From the NCBI GenBank assembly GCA_041744735.1, contig JBGTKH010000585.1:1-6276 (forward strand): DNA of 6,276 nucleotides, written 5' to 3'. The notes beneath the pieces are model-generated. The model was not told the origin of the DNA, made no database searches, and saw only the letters and a program-made list of their open reading frames with translations. Positions 1-6,276 of the stretch are shown here, in pieces (within the stretch, counting starts at the first letter, position 1; every line of letters begins with the position of its first letter). The translations under genes and the position numbers were made by a program. Source of the stretch: JBGTKH01 sp041744735 (GTDB lineage: Bacteria; Planctomycetota; Planctomycetia; Pirellulales; Pirellulaceae).

Positions 1-10
1 CAAGTCGCGG

Positions 11-42
11 AAAAACAAGACGACGTGCGATTCAAATTGCAC
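11..42 (-). terminator. Weak candidate terminator after the DUF1501 gene
   Basis: Just past the DUF1501 stop codon, positions 25-42 form an imperfect inverted repeat with 7-8 base arms around a TCAA-like loop. On the minus strand it is followed, after about nine bases, by a T-rich stretch (five Ts at 15-11). The stem has an A-C mismatch when read on the minus strand, and the T-run is not directly adjacent, so this is a poor match to an intrinsic terminator. It is listed because it is the only candidate between the operon end and the window edge. Confidence 0.22.
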
Positions 43-48
43 CCGTTA

Positions 49-1575
<1,527 letters not shown>

Positions 1576-1578
1576 TGC

Positions 1579-4311
1579 TCACTCTCTCGTAATAAACTCG
1601 TCCAGATTTAGCAGCACGCGCGCCGTCGCCGTCCAAGCTGCGGCGTCGGCGGGCGAAACGTCCGCGGGCCAGTCACCCACGGCGATCGACTTGGCCGCAT
1701 CGGGCTGCGCGGAGAAATGTTGTCGCTGGTTATTCAGATAGTCGAGTAAGAAGGTACGTTCCGCTTCGATCGGCTCGCGTGCGAGACACAGGCGGAACAT
1801 GTGGACCAAATGAGGCGTGTCGTCGTCACTGTAGGACGGCTCCATTGAGCCGTCAGTCTGTTTCGATTCAGTGTCCTGCGATGACGGAAGATCGGATGGA
1901 ATCGGACGGGTCAATGGACCCGTCCTACTTAGCACGCGGCGGGCCAGCGCCTGTGTCATCTCGAACATCGCTTCATCATTGGCCATAGTGAGCGATTGCA
2001 GCGGTGTGTTCGAGCGGTCGCGGCGCGTGCAGGTTTGGTTCAGCGACGGCACGTCGAAGGTGGTCAGCATCGGATGCGGCGCGCTGCGATACAAGAACGT
2101 GTACATGCCGCGGCGATAACGATCTTCGCCCGCGCTGGTGCGCCAACTCTTTTGCACTTGCGTGAAGGCGTACACACCGTCGGGCTGCGGCGGAAAGACG
2201 CTCGGCCCGCCCAGCTTGTCGGTCAACAGCCCGCTCGCGGCCAGCCCCACATCGCGGACGATCTCCGCCTCGACGCGAATCCGATTCTGCCGGGCCAGCA
2301 GGTCGTTCCTCGCATCGATGCGCGCCAATTCCTTGCGGGCCGTCGATGACTGCCGGTACGTGGCCGACGTGACAATCGATTCAATCAGTTTCTTCGTGGA
2401 CCAGCCCGTGTGCATGAACTCGGCGGCCAGCCAGTCAAGTAGCTCGGGATGCGCGGGCGGCGAACCTTGCATCCCGAAATCATTTTCCGTTTCAACGATT
2501 CCGCGCCCGAACAATCGCATCCACACGCGGTTGACGTAGACACGAGCGGTGAGCGGGTTGTTGGGCCGCACGAGCCAGTTAGCGAAATCGAGCCGCGTAG
2601 CTCGCTTTATACTTGAGGGCACTGCGGATGTCGCATCGCTTCGCAGGGCGACTTCGATAAGTGACGGTAGCGCAGCGGGGACGTTTGGCTGTACTGCGTC
2701 GCCGGGACGCAGAAAGTCGCCGCGGATGTGAATGCGCGTGTCGCGGGGCGTGGCTAGCTCGCGCATCACCATTGCGGTCGGAATCGCTTTCGCAAGGTCC
2801 TTACGTTTCGAATCGAGTGACTCCAACTCTACTTGCAACGGCCCGCGTAATGGATCAGCCCGTTCGAACGCCTGGTCCAACTTGGCTTGCTCTTCCTTCG
2901 AACGCTTGTCAAACGGCTTGGCGACGATCGCCGCCAAGTCTTTTGGCTCGGCGGTCTCCATGAGCTTGCGTTCCCATTCCGCGCGGCGCTGGGGCCGTTG
3001 TGGGTCGGGTTCGGCGAGTTGCTTGTTCAGTTCCGCGATGCGCCGGTTGAGTTGTTCCAATTGCGTTTGCTGCGCCGCCGTCGGCACGCTCACGGTCGGG
3101 GTGGTGGAGTTTTGATCCTGCGTGGAATCGAAGAAGGCGTACAGTTCGTAATACTCTTTTTGCTCGATGGGGTCGAACTTGTGCGTGTGGCAATTCGCAC
3201 AGCCGACAGTCAGGGCCAGCCACACGGTGCCCGTCGTATCGACGCGGTCCTTGGCCTGCTCGACGCGGAACTGATCGGCCTTCGTTCCCCCTTCGGTGTT
3301 GATCAGCGTGTTGCGGTGAAAGCCGGTGGCCACCAACTGCTCCAGCGTCGGATTGGGAAGCAGATCGCCGGCCAGTTGCTCAATCGTGAATTGATCGAAC
3401 GGCAGATCGCGGTTGATGGCCCGGATCACCCAATCGCGATACGGCCACATCGTGCGCTCGCCGTCGGGGGCGTAGCCGTTGGAGTCGGCGTACCGCGCCT
3501 GATCCAGCCAGTGCCGTCCCCAGCGCTGGCCGAAATGCGGATCGGCCAGCAGCCGCTCGACCAGCCGCTCGTAAGCATCCGGCCGCGTGTCGCCGACGAA
3601 CGCATCGACCTCGTCGGGCGTTGGCGGCAGGCCGAGCAGATCCAGCGACAGGCGACGAATCAGCGTCACGCGGTCGGCTTCGGGCGACGGCGAGATGTTT
3701 CGCTTGTCCAATTTGGCGAGCACGAAATAATCGATTGCGTTTCGCGTCAACGCCGCGTCGCGCACGGATGGCAACGCGGGCCGCTGCACAGACACGAACG
3801 ACCAGTGCTGCTCGTATTCCGCCCCCGCCGCGATCCACCGGCGCAACAAATCGATTTGCTCCGACGTCAGATGCTTTTCCGTCTCAGGCGGCGGCATGCG
3901 AAAATCAGCGTCCTCGTCCATGATTCGTTGCACGAGCTGACTAGCGTCGGGATCGCCGGGCACCACGGCCACCGAACCATCGCGATCCTCGGTTACCCCT
4001 TTGAGCGTGTCCAGTCGCAGATCGGCTTCACGGTGCTTGGGATCCGGTCCGTGGCAGTAGAAGCAATTGTCCGACAGAATCGGGCGGATGTCGCGGTTGA
4101 AGGAGACTGTGTCGTCGGCGAAGGACGAAGGACAAAGGACGAAGGACGAAAGAATGACGAATGTCGAAATCCGAATCAGTTGCGCAAAAGGAGCGCGGCG
4201 GACCGCGGACTCTTTGCGTCGCGGAATTGGCCGGTTATCGGTTGGGCGCGAAGTCTCACGACTTCGGCTACGTGCAGGTGCGGACTTGCTCAATGGGTTA
4301 TCTCCGGACAT
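1579..4311 (-). CDS. PSCyt1-PSCyt2-PSD1 (DUF1549/DUF1553) exported cytochrome-like protein
   Basis: This 910-residue planctomycete protein has the standard three-domain order. A Sec-type signal lies at about residues 45-65 (hydrophobic LIRISTFVILSSFVLC, likely cut after SSFA65). PSCyt1 (PF07635) follows, with the haem-c motif CFYCH at 83-87 and MPPP at 139-142, where Met139 may be the axial ligand. PSCyt2/DUF1549 (PF07583) runs from about 190 to 390, with LIRRLSLDLLGLPPTPDE, RWGRHWLDQARYADSNGY and a second CxxCH (CANCH, 371-375). A charged segment at about 408-430 is probably coiled coil. PSD1/DUF1553 (PF07587) follows, with TARVYVNRVW at 588-597 and SNTPLQSL from 767. The protein ends in the usual NLDEFITRE and is complete. 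Its activity is unknown; by family it is exported and partnered with the adjacent DUF1501 protein. Two oddities are visible. Residues 795-827 are encoded by an inserted REP-doublet-like repeat, and the signal peptide is encoded by a 7-bp tandem repeat. The ATG start has a poor ribosome site. A TTG at 4293 (residue 7) has GGAG eight bases upstream and could be the real start. Confidence 0.93.
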   Translation of the reverse strand: MSGDNPLSKSAPARSRSRETSRPTDNRPIPRRKESAVRRAPFAQLIRISTFVILSSFVLCPSSFADDTVSFNRDIRPILSDNCFYCHGPDPKHREADLRLDTLKGVTEDRDGSVAVVPGDPDASQLVQRIMDEDADFRMPPPETEKHLTSEQIDLLRRWIAAGAEYEQHWSFVSVQRPALPSVRDAALTRNAIDYFVLAKLDKRNISPSPEADRVTLIRRLSLDLLGLPPTPDEVDAFVGDTRPDAYERLVERLLADPHFGQRWGRHWLDQARYADSNGYAPDGERTMWPYRDWVIRAINRDLPFDQFTIEQLAGDLLPNPTLEQLVATGFHRNTLINTEGGTKADQFRVEQAKDRVDTTGTVWLALTVGCANCHTHKFDPIEQKEYYELYAFFDSTQDQNSTTPTVSVPTAAQQTQLEQLNRRIAELNKQLAEPDPQRPQRRAEWERKLMETAEPKDLAAIVAKPFDKRSKEEQAKLDQAFERADPLRGPLQVELESLDSKRKDLAKAIPTAMVMRELATPRDTRIHIRGDFLRPGDAVQPNVPAALPSLIEVALRSDATSAVPSSIKRATRLDFANWLVRPNNPLTARVYVNRVWMRLFGRGIVETENDFGMQGSPPAHPELLDWLAAEFMHTGWSTKKLIESIVTSATYRQSSTARKELARIDARNDLLARQNRIRVEAEIVRDVGLAASGLLTDKLGGPSVFPPQPDGVYAFTQVQKSWRTSAGEDRYRRGMYTFLYRSAPHPMLTTFDVPSLNQTCTRRDRSNTPLQSLTMANDEAMFEMTQALARRVLSRTGPLTRPIPSDLPSSQDTESKQTDGSMEPSYSDDDTPHLVHMFRLCLAREPIEAERTFLLDYLNNQRQHFSAQPDAAKSIAVGDWPADVSPADAAAWTATARVLLNLDEFITRE
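1582..1588 (-). promoter_or_regulatory. Ribosome-binding site for the DUF1501 gene inside the upstream stop region
   Basis: On the minus strand GAGAGAG sits six bases before the ATG at 1575. It overlaps the last codons (Arg-Glu) of the PSCyt/PSD1 gene, whose TGA stop lies between it and the ATG. This supports the ATG at 1575 over the Met codon five residues later and suggests that ribosomes finishing the first gene restart on the second. Confidence 0.5.
1831..1854 (+). repeat. REP-like unit, left arm
   Basis: The unit is a GTAG foot (1831-1834) followed by a perfect 8-bp stem, GACGGCTC at 1835-1842 and GAGCCGTC at 1847-1854, closed by loop CATT. Read on the minus strand it encodes the GSMEPSY part of the inserted linker in the PSD1 protein. 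Confidence 0.7.
1904..1928 (-). repeat. REP-like unit, right arm in inverted orientation
   Basis: This is the inverted partner of the unit at 1831-1854. It has a perfect 9-bp stem (GGACGGGTC at 1904-1912, GACCCGTCC at 1917-1925) with loop AATG, and the GTAG foot on the minus strand at 1928-1925. Compared with the left unit, one stem base pair is swapped on both sides (C-G against G-C), so pairing is kept. On the minus strand it encodes the RTGPLTRP stretch of the PSD1 protein. Confidence 0.7.
4121..4162. repeat. 7-bp tandem repeat encoding the PSCyt/PSD1 signal peptide
   Basis: Four heptamers lie head to tail at 4121-4148: AAGGACG, AAGGACA, AAGGACG, AAGGACG. Two degraded units (AAAGAAT, GACGAAT) continue to 4162. 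On the minus strand the run reads as TTCGTCCTTCGTCCT-type sequence and encodes FVILSSFVLCPSSF, the hydrophobic core and cleavage region (residues 51-64) of the large exported protein. Because the unit length, 7, is not a multiple of 3, every reading frame of this repeat on that strand gives the same cyclic peptide (SSFVLRP-like). Similar short tandem repeats are normally found between genes. Confidence 0.8.
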
Positions 4312-4436
4312 TCGGCAACTCTGGGTGTTTGCTGTATTTCATTATTGCCAATTCGACGCGCGTTGTGCCACCGGACGCGGACGAATTCCAGTCTCGACCA
4401 GCCATTTTCGACGCCGCCGAGACTCGAAGCCCGTCC

Positions 4437-4464
4437 TTGCAGTCGGCGGATAATGGCCGATAAT
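4437..4464 (+). promoter_or_regulatory. Candidate promoter for the PfkB kinase gene
   Basis: TTGCAG (4437-4442) and GATAAT (4459-4464) are separated by 16 bases, resembling a sigma-70-type -35/-10 pair. The -10 matches TATAAT at five of six positions; the -35 is weaker. Transcription would start near 4471 and leave a leader of about 65 bases. A second GATAAT at 4449-4454 could be an alternative -10. The call rests on consensus resemblance only, and planctomycete promoter rules are not well defined. Confidence 0.3.
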
Positions 4465-4521
4465 GCGAAGCGACGTGCCGGAGTGCCGCCGGCGATGCTG
4501 AATTGATTGACCTGGACGAGA

Positions 4522-4532
4522 AAGGAACGGAG
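4522..4532 (+). promoter_or_regulatory. Ribosome-binding site fixing the PfkB kinase start at 4536
   Basis: AAGGA (4522-4526) lies nine bases before the ATG at 4536, and a second purine block GGAG (4529-4532) lies three bases before it. This favours the ATG over the in-frame TTG at 4503, which would add 11 residues not needed by the family fold. Confidence 0.65.
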
Positions 4533-4535
4533 ACC

Positions 4536-5438
4536 ATGTCTTTGCTGGTGGTTGGATCGGTGGCTTTGGACAGCGTGCAGACGCCGACCGAGTCACGCGA
4601 GAATGTGCTGGGTGGATCGGCGGTGTTTTTTTCGTACGCGGCCAGCTATTTCACGTCGGTGCGGCTGGTGGGCGTGGTGGGCGAAGATTGGCCCGCCGAA
4701 CACACGCGGCTGTTGAACGAGCGGAACATCGACACCAGCGGCCTGCACGTGGTCCCCGGCGGCAAGACGTTTCGTTGGCGGGGCCGCTATCTGCCGAACA
4801 TGAACGACCGCGAGACGCTGGAAGTGCACCTGAACGTCTTCGGCAACTTCGATCCGGTGCTGCCCGAGGATTACAAACGCTGCAAGTTTCTGTTCCTGGC
4901 CAACGGCTCGCCGCGATTGCAAATGAAGGTGATCGACCAGGTGCCCGGCGCGCGGCTGATGGTGGCCGACACGATGGACCTGTGGATTCGCGAAGAGCAC
5001 GACGCGCTGATGCAACTGTTCCAGCGGATCGACGGCCTAGTGCTGAACGACAGCGAGGCCAAACTGCTGACCGGCGACGAGAATCTGGTCCGGGCCGGCC
5101 ACCGCGTACGCGAGATGGGACCGAAGTTCGTGGTCATCAAGAAGGGCGAGCACGGCGCGATGTTCTTCTCCGAGCACGAAACCTACGTGCTGCCCGCGTA
5201 CCCGACCGAACAAGTGATCGACCCGACCGGCGCCGGCGACAGTTTCGCGGGCGGCATGATGGGCTACCTGGCCGAGCAAGATAATTTTGAGCCGAAGACG
5301 CTCAAGGAAGCCATGGCCTACGGCATCCTCGTCGCCAGCTTCAACGTCGAAGACTTCAGTCTGGAGCGGCTCAAAACAATCGGCCGCAATGATCTCCAGT
5401 TGCGGATGGAGAAGTATCGGAAGATGTTGAGTTTTTGA
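4536..5438 (+). CDS. PfkB/ribokinase-family kinase, substrate unknown
   Basis: This is a 300-residue cytoplasmic kinase of the PfkB (ribokinase) superfamily, which transfers phosphate from ATP to a hydroxyl group of a sugar or nucleoside. The fold is complete. The N-terminal strand LLVVGSVALDSV carries the substrate-side Asp; the glycine pair in NVLGGSAVFF (G26-G27) marks the first PfkB signature region; NDSE at 171-174 matches the NXXE motif linked to Mg/phosphate binding; and DPTGAGDSFAGG from 229 is the second signature, with the anion hole GAG and catalytic base Asp235. The length is typical. Residues around 70-100 (GKTFRWRGRYLPNMNDRETL) should form part of the lid and substrate site but do not let me name the sugar, so calls such as fructokinase or ribokinase would be guesses. 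The start is the ATG with AAGGA upstream. The gene runs divergently from the PSCyt/PSD1 operon and is followed on the same strand, 45 bases on, by thpR. Confidence 0.93.
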   Translation: MSLLVVGSVALDSVQTPTESRENVLGGSAVFFSYAASYFTSVRLVGVVGEDWPAEHTRLLNERNIDTSGLHVVPGGKTFRWRGRYLPNMNDRETLEVHLNVFGNFDPVLPEDYKRCKFLFLANGSPRLQMKVIDQVPGARLMVADTMDLWIREEHDALMQLFQRIDGLVLNDSEAKLLTGDENLVRAGHRVREMGPKFVVIKKGEHGAMFFSEHETYVLPAYPTEQVIDPTGAGDSFAGGMMGYLAEQDNFEPKTLKEAMAYGILVASFNVEDFSLERLKTIGRNDLQLRMEKYRKMLSF

Positions 5439-5448
5439 TTGGTCATTG

Positions 5449-5476
5449 GTAATTCGTAATTCGTAATTCGTAATTT
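5449..5476. repeat. 7-bp tandem repeat in the kinase-thpR gap
   Basis: Three perfect copies of GTAATTC (5449-5469) are followed by a fourth, GTAATTT (5470-5476). The preceding bases TTGGTCATTG look like a degraded continuation. The run takes up most of the 45 bases between the kinase stop and the thpR ATG, ending seven bases before that ATG. It is sharply more AT-rich than the flanking genes. Its period equals that of the repeat at 4121-4162, though the unit sequence differs. Confidence 0.85.
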
Positions 5477-5483
5477 ACGATCC

Positions 5484-6059
5484 ATGTCTACCCTTCGCAC
5501 ATTCGTTGCCATCGAGATTTCGCCCGAGGTCCGTGGGCGGGTAGCGGCGTTAATCAAGCAGTTGCAGACGACGGGGGCGGATTTCAAGTGGGTCGAGCCA
5601 CAGAATCTGCACTTCACGCTAAACTTTCTGGGCGACGTGGACGAGCGGCAGATTCACGAGGTCTGCGTCGCGGTCACGGATGCCGTGGCCACGATCGAGC
5701 CGTTCGACATCACTTGCCGCGGCGCTGGTGCGTTTCCGAATGGCAAGAACCCGCGCGTGGTGTGGGTGGGTGTCGAGCAAGGCAACGAGCAAATGTGTGC
5801 GTTGCAAGCAGAGACCGAAGAGGCACTGGCCGCTTTTGGTTTTCCGCGCGAACAGCGGCGCTACCGCCCGCATCTGACCATCGGCCGCGTGCGGCGCGGC
5901 GGCGGGCGGCTGCGCGAATTGACCGAGCAATTGGAAAAACACGCCGACTTCGCCGCTGGCGTGACGATTGTCGACGAGGCAGTCGTGTTCTCCAGCCGCC
6001 TGGAGCGCACCGGCCCGATCTATGAAGCGCTGGCCACGCCGCCGCTCGGTGGCCAATGA
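5484..6059 (+). CDS. thpR: RNA 2',3'-cyclic phosphodiesterase (ThpR, 2H family)
   Basis: The product is a 191-residue cytoplasmic 2H phosphoesterase of the ThpR/LigT type. Characterised members open 2',3'-cyclic phosphates on RNA ends to 2'-phosphates, and some can join tRNA halves in vitro through 2'-5' bonds; the physiological role in bacteria is unclear. Both catalytic tetrapeptides are present: HFTL at 43-46 and HLTI at 130-133, the two histidines that define the family. The N-terminal RTFVAIEIS strand and the KWVEPQNLHFTLNFLGDV block are typical, as is VFSSRLERTGPIYEAL near the C-terminus. Length is close to the usual 175-190. The ATG at 5484 is well placed for the RTFVAIE strand, but no Shine-Dalgarno sequence precedes it, because the leader is a GTAATTC tandem repeat. 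Expression may therefore rely on an unstructured AT-rich leader or on transcription from the kinase gene. No RtcB, tRNA ligase or repair partner is next to it. Confidence 0.95.
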   Translation: MSTLRTFVAIEISPEVRGRVAALIKQLQTTGADFKWVEPQNLHFTLNFLGDVDERQIHEVCVAVTDAVATIEPFDITCRGAGAFPNGKNPRVVWVGVEQGNEQMCALQAETEEALAAFGFPREQRRYRPHLTIGRVRRGGGRLRELTEQLEKHADFAAGVTIVDEAVVFSSRLERTGPIYEALATPPLGGQ

Positions 6060-6126
6060 GTACTGGCCCAATCCAACTGCCACGTCGCCTGTCGTGAGAC
6101 GCAGACGCCTCCGGCGAAAGCACTGT

Positions 6127-6148
6127 CGTCAAGGGCTCGTCAAGGGCT
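6127..6148. repeat. 11-bp perfect tandem duplication
   Basis: CGTCAAGGGCT occurs twice in direct succession (6127-6137 and 6138-6148) in the non-coding stretch after thpR. It is probably a slippage product; no function is apparent. Confidence 0.7.
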
Positions 6149-6168
6149 TCTCTGTTAGTGCGTTGCAA

Positions 6169-6189
6169 CGTGGTTGACGCGCAACCGCG
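6169..6189 (+). terminator. Possible transcript-end hairpin after thpR
   Basis: CGTGGTTG and CAACCGCG pair over 8 bp (one T-G wobble) around the 5-base loop ACGCG, about 110 bases after the thpR stop. No T-run follows, so it would not be a classical intrinsic terminator. It overlaps the palindrome CGTTGCAACG at 6161-6170 by two bases. Confidence 0.22.
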
Positions 6190-6276
6190 ACGGCGCTCTT
6201 GCTCGACCAACGGCGCGGGGGGAAAATGCAATCGGAGCTAAATTCCGCTTTTCGTTCTAGTCAAATCCGATTCTCA

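Larger units (their letters stand above)
1831..1928. repeat. REP-doublet (REPIN-like) element inside the PSD1 gene
   Basis: This 98-bp element is bounded by 9-bp terminal inverted repeats, GTAGGACGG at the left and CCGTCCTAC at the right. Each end carries a hairpin with a 4-base loop. The left hairpin (1835-1854) has an 8-bp stem GACGGCTC with loop CATT; the right hairpin (1904-1925) has a 9-bp stem GGACGGGTC with loop AATG. The loops are reverse complements, so the two units are inverted copies: over 24 bases (1831-1854 against the complement of 1905-1928) they agree at 22 positions. A GTAG tetranucleotide at the 5' foot of a hairpin is a known hallmark of REP sequences mobilised by RAYT (TnpA-REP, Y1) transposases, and two inverted REPs with a spacer are called a REPIN. 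The roughly 50-bp spacer shows no repeat of its own. No transposase is present in the window. The element is translated in frame as about residues 795-827 of the PSD1 protein. Family membership is inferred from structure, not from other copies. Confidence 0.75.
4312..4535. other. Divergent intergenic region between the PSCyt/PSD1 and PfkB genes
   Basis: These 224 bases separate two divergent start codons and should hold both promoters. I found no small gene in them. An imperfect inverted repeat joins GCCGCCGAGACT (4413-4424) to AGTCGGCGG (4441-4449), with a 2-base bulge and a 16-base loop. The heptamer GATAATG occurs twice, at 4449-4455 and 4459-4465, exactly ten bases apart. For the leftward operon the only -10-like hexamer I see is AATAAT (minus strand, 4346-4341), without a convincing -35 element. 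The leftward start has no clear ribosome site within 20 bases. Confidence 0.6.
6060..6276. other. Non-coding tail downstream of thpR
   Basis: I find no gene I can support in these 217 bases. Visible features are an 11-bp tandem duplication (6127-6148), a 10-bp palindrome CGTTGCAACG (6161-6170) and a GC-rich hairpin (6169-6189). An ATG at 6226 after a G-run opens a frame of 17 codons that is still open at the window edge. It could be the start of a next gene, but there is no recognisable protein in it. Confidence 0.5.

Noticed and set aside
1831..1928. CRISPR repeat or rho-independent terminator reading of the paired hairpins
   Set aside because: There are only two units, in inverted not direct orientation, with no T-run, and they lie inside an open gene.
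4132..4134. Lipobox cysteine (Cys60) in the PSCyt/PSD1 signal peptide
   Set aside because: The residues before it are FVL, with Leu at -1 where a lipobox needs Gly, Ala or Ser. The cysteine arises from one variant heptamer in the tandem repeat.
2887..4506. A 539-residue open frame on the plus strand opposite PSCyt/PSD1
   Set aside because: It is fully antisense to a gene with clear conserved domains, its composition is Arg/His/Gln-rich shadow sequence, and it matches no family. Long antisense frames are common in high-GC genes.
4503..4535. TTG start adding 11 residues to the PfkB kinase
   Set aside because: The ATG at 4536 begins right at the first conserved beta-strand and has AAGGA nine bases upstream; the TTG has no comparable ribosome site.
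5619..6231. Minus-strand frames opposite thpR
   Set aside because: They are antisense to a gene with both catalytic HxTx motifs, and their translations resemble no known protein.
6226..6276. Start of a further gene at the right edge
   Set aside because: There are only 17 codons, the G-run is too close to the ATG for a normal ribosome site, and the sequence is AT-rich with no recognisable protein; it cannot be judged without the next bases.

Overview
The window looks like chromosomal DNA of a planctomycete (Planctomycetota, probably Pirellulales; the order is an inference). The strongest evidence is the two-gene pair on the minus strand: a PSCyt1-PSCyt2-PSD1 (DUF1549/DUF1553) protein followed three bases later by a Tat-exported DUF1501 protein. 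Such pairs occur in many copies in planctomycete genomes and are uncommon elsewhere. High-GC codon use and small heptameric intergenic repeats fit the same assignment. No RNA gene, CRISPR array, transposase or phage gene was seen.

Layout, left to right. 1-48 is the tail downstream of the DUF1501 gene, with at most a weak terminator. 49-1575 (minus) is the DUF1501 protein. 1579-4311 (minus) is the PSCyt/PSD1 protein, translated upstream of DUF1501 and very probably in the same operon. 4312-4535 is the divergent intergenic region, with a possible promoter for the rightward genes. 4536-5438 (plus) is a PfkB/ribokinase-family kinase. 5439-5483 holds a 7-bp tandem repeat. 5484-6059 (plus) is an RNA 2',3'-cyclic phosphodiesterase (ThpR, 2H family). 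6060-6276 has no gene I can support.

How the genes work together. The minus-strand pair should make two exported proteins. One is large, with haem-c-type CxxCH motifs, and leaves by a Sec-type signal; the other has the alkaline-phosphatase/sulfatase-like DUF1501 fold and leaves by a Tat signal. Their biochemical role is not established. The plus-strand kinase and ThpR are cytoplasmic enzymes; their shared strand and 45-base gap allow co-transcription, but no shared pathway is evident.

The most interesting parts are repeats, not genes. (1) A 98-bp element at 1831-1928 consists of two GTAG-headed hairpins in inverted orientation, the layout of a REP doublet (REPIN). It lies in frame inside the PSD1 gene and encodes an extra linker of about 33 residues. 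The two hairpins differ by one base pair, swapped on both sides of the stem. (2) A 7-bp tandem repeat at 4121-4148, of a kind normally found between genes, encodes the hydrophobic part of the PSCyt/PSD1 signal peptide. (3) Another 7-bp tandem repeat fills the place where the thpR ribosome-binding site should be. I did not find a new multi-gene system; the rest is ordinary planctomycete chromosome.
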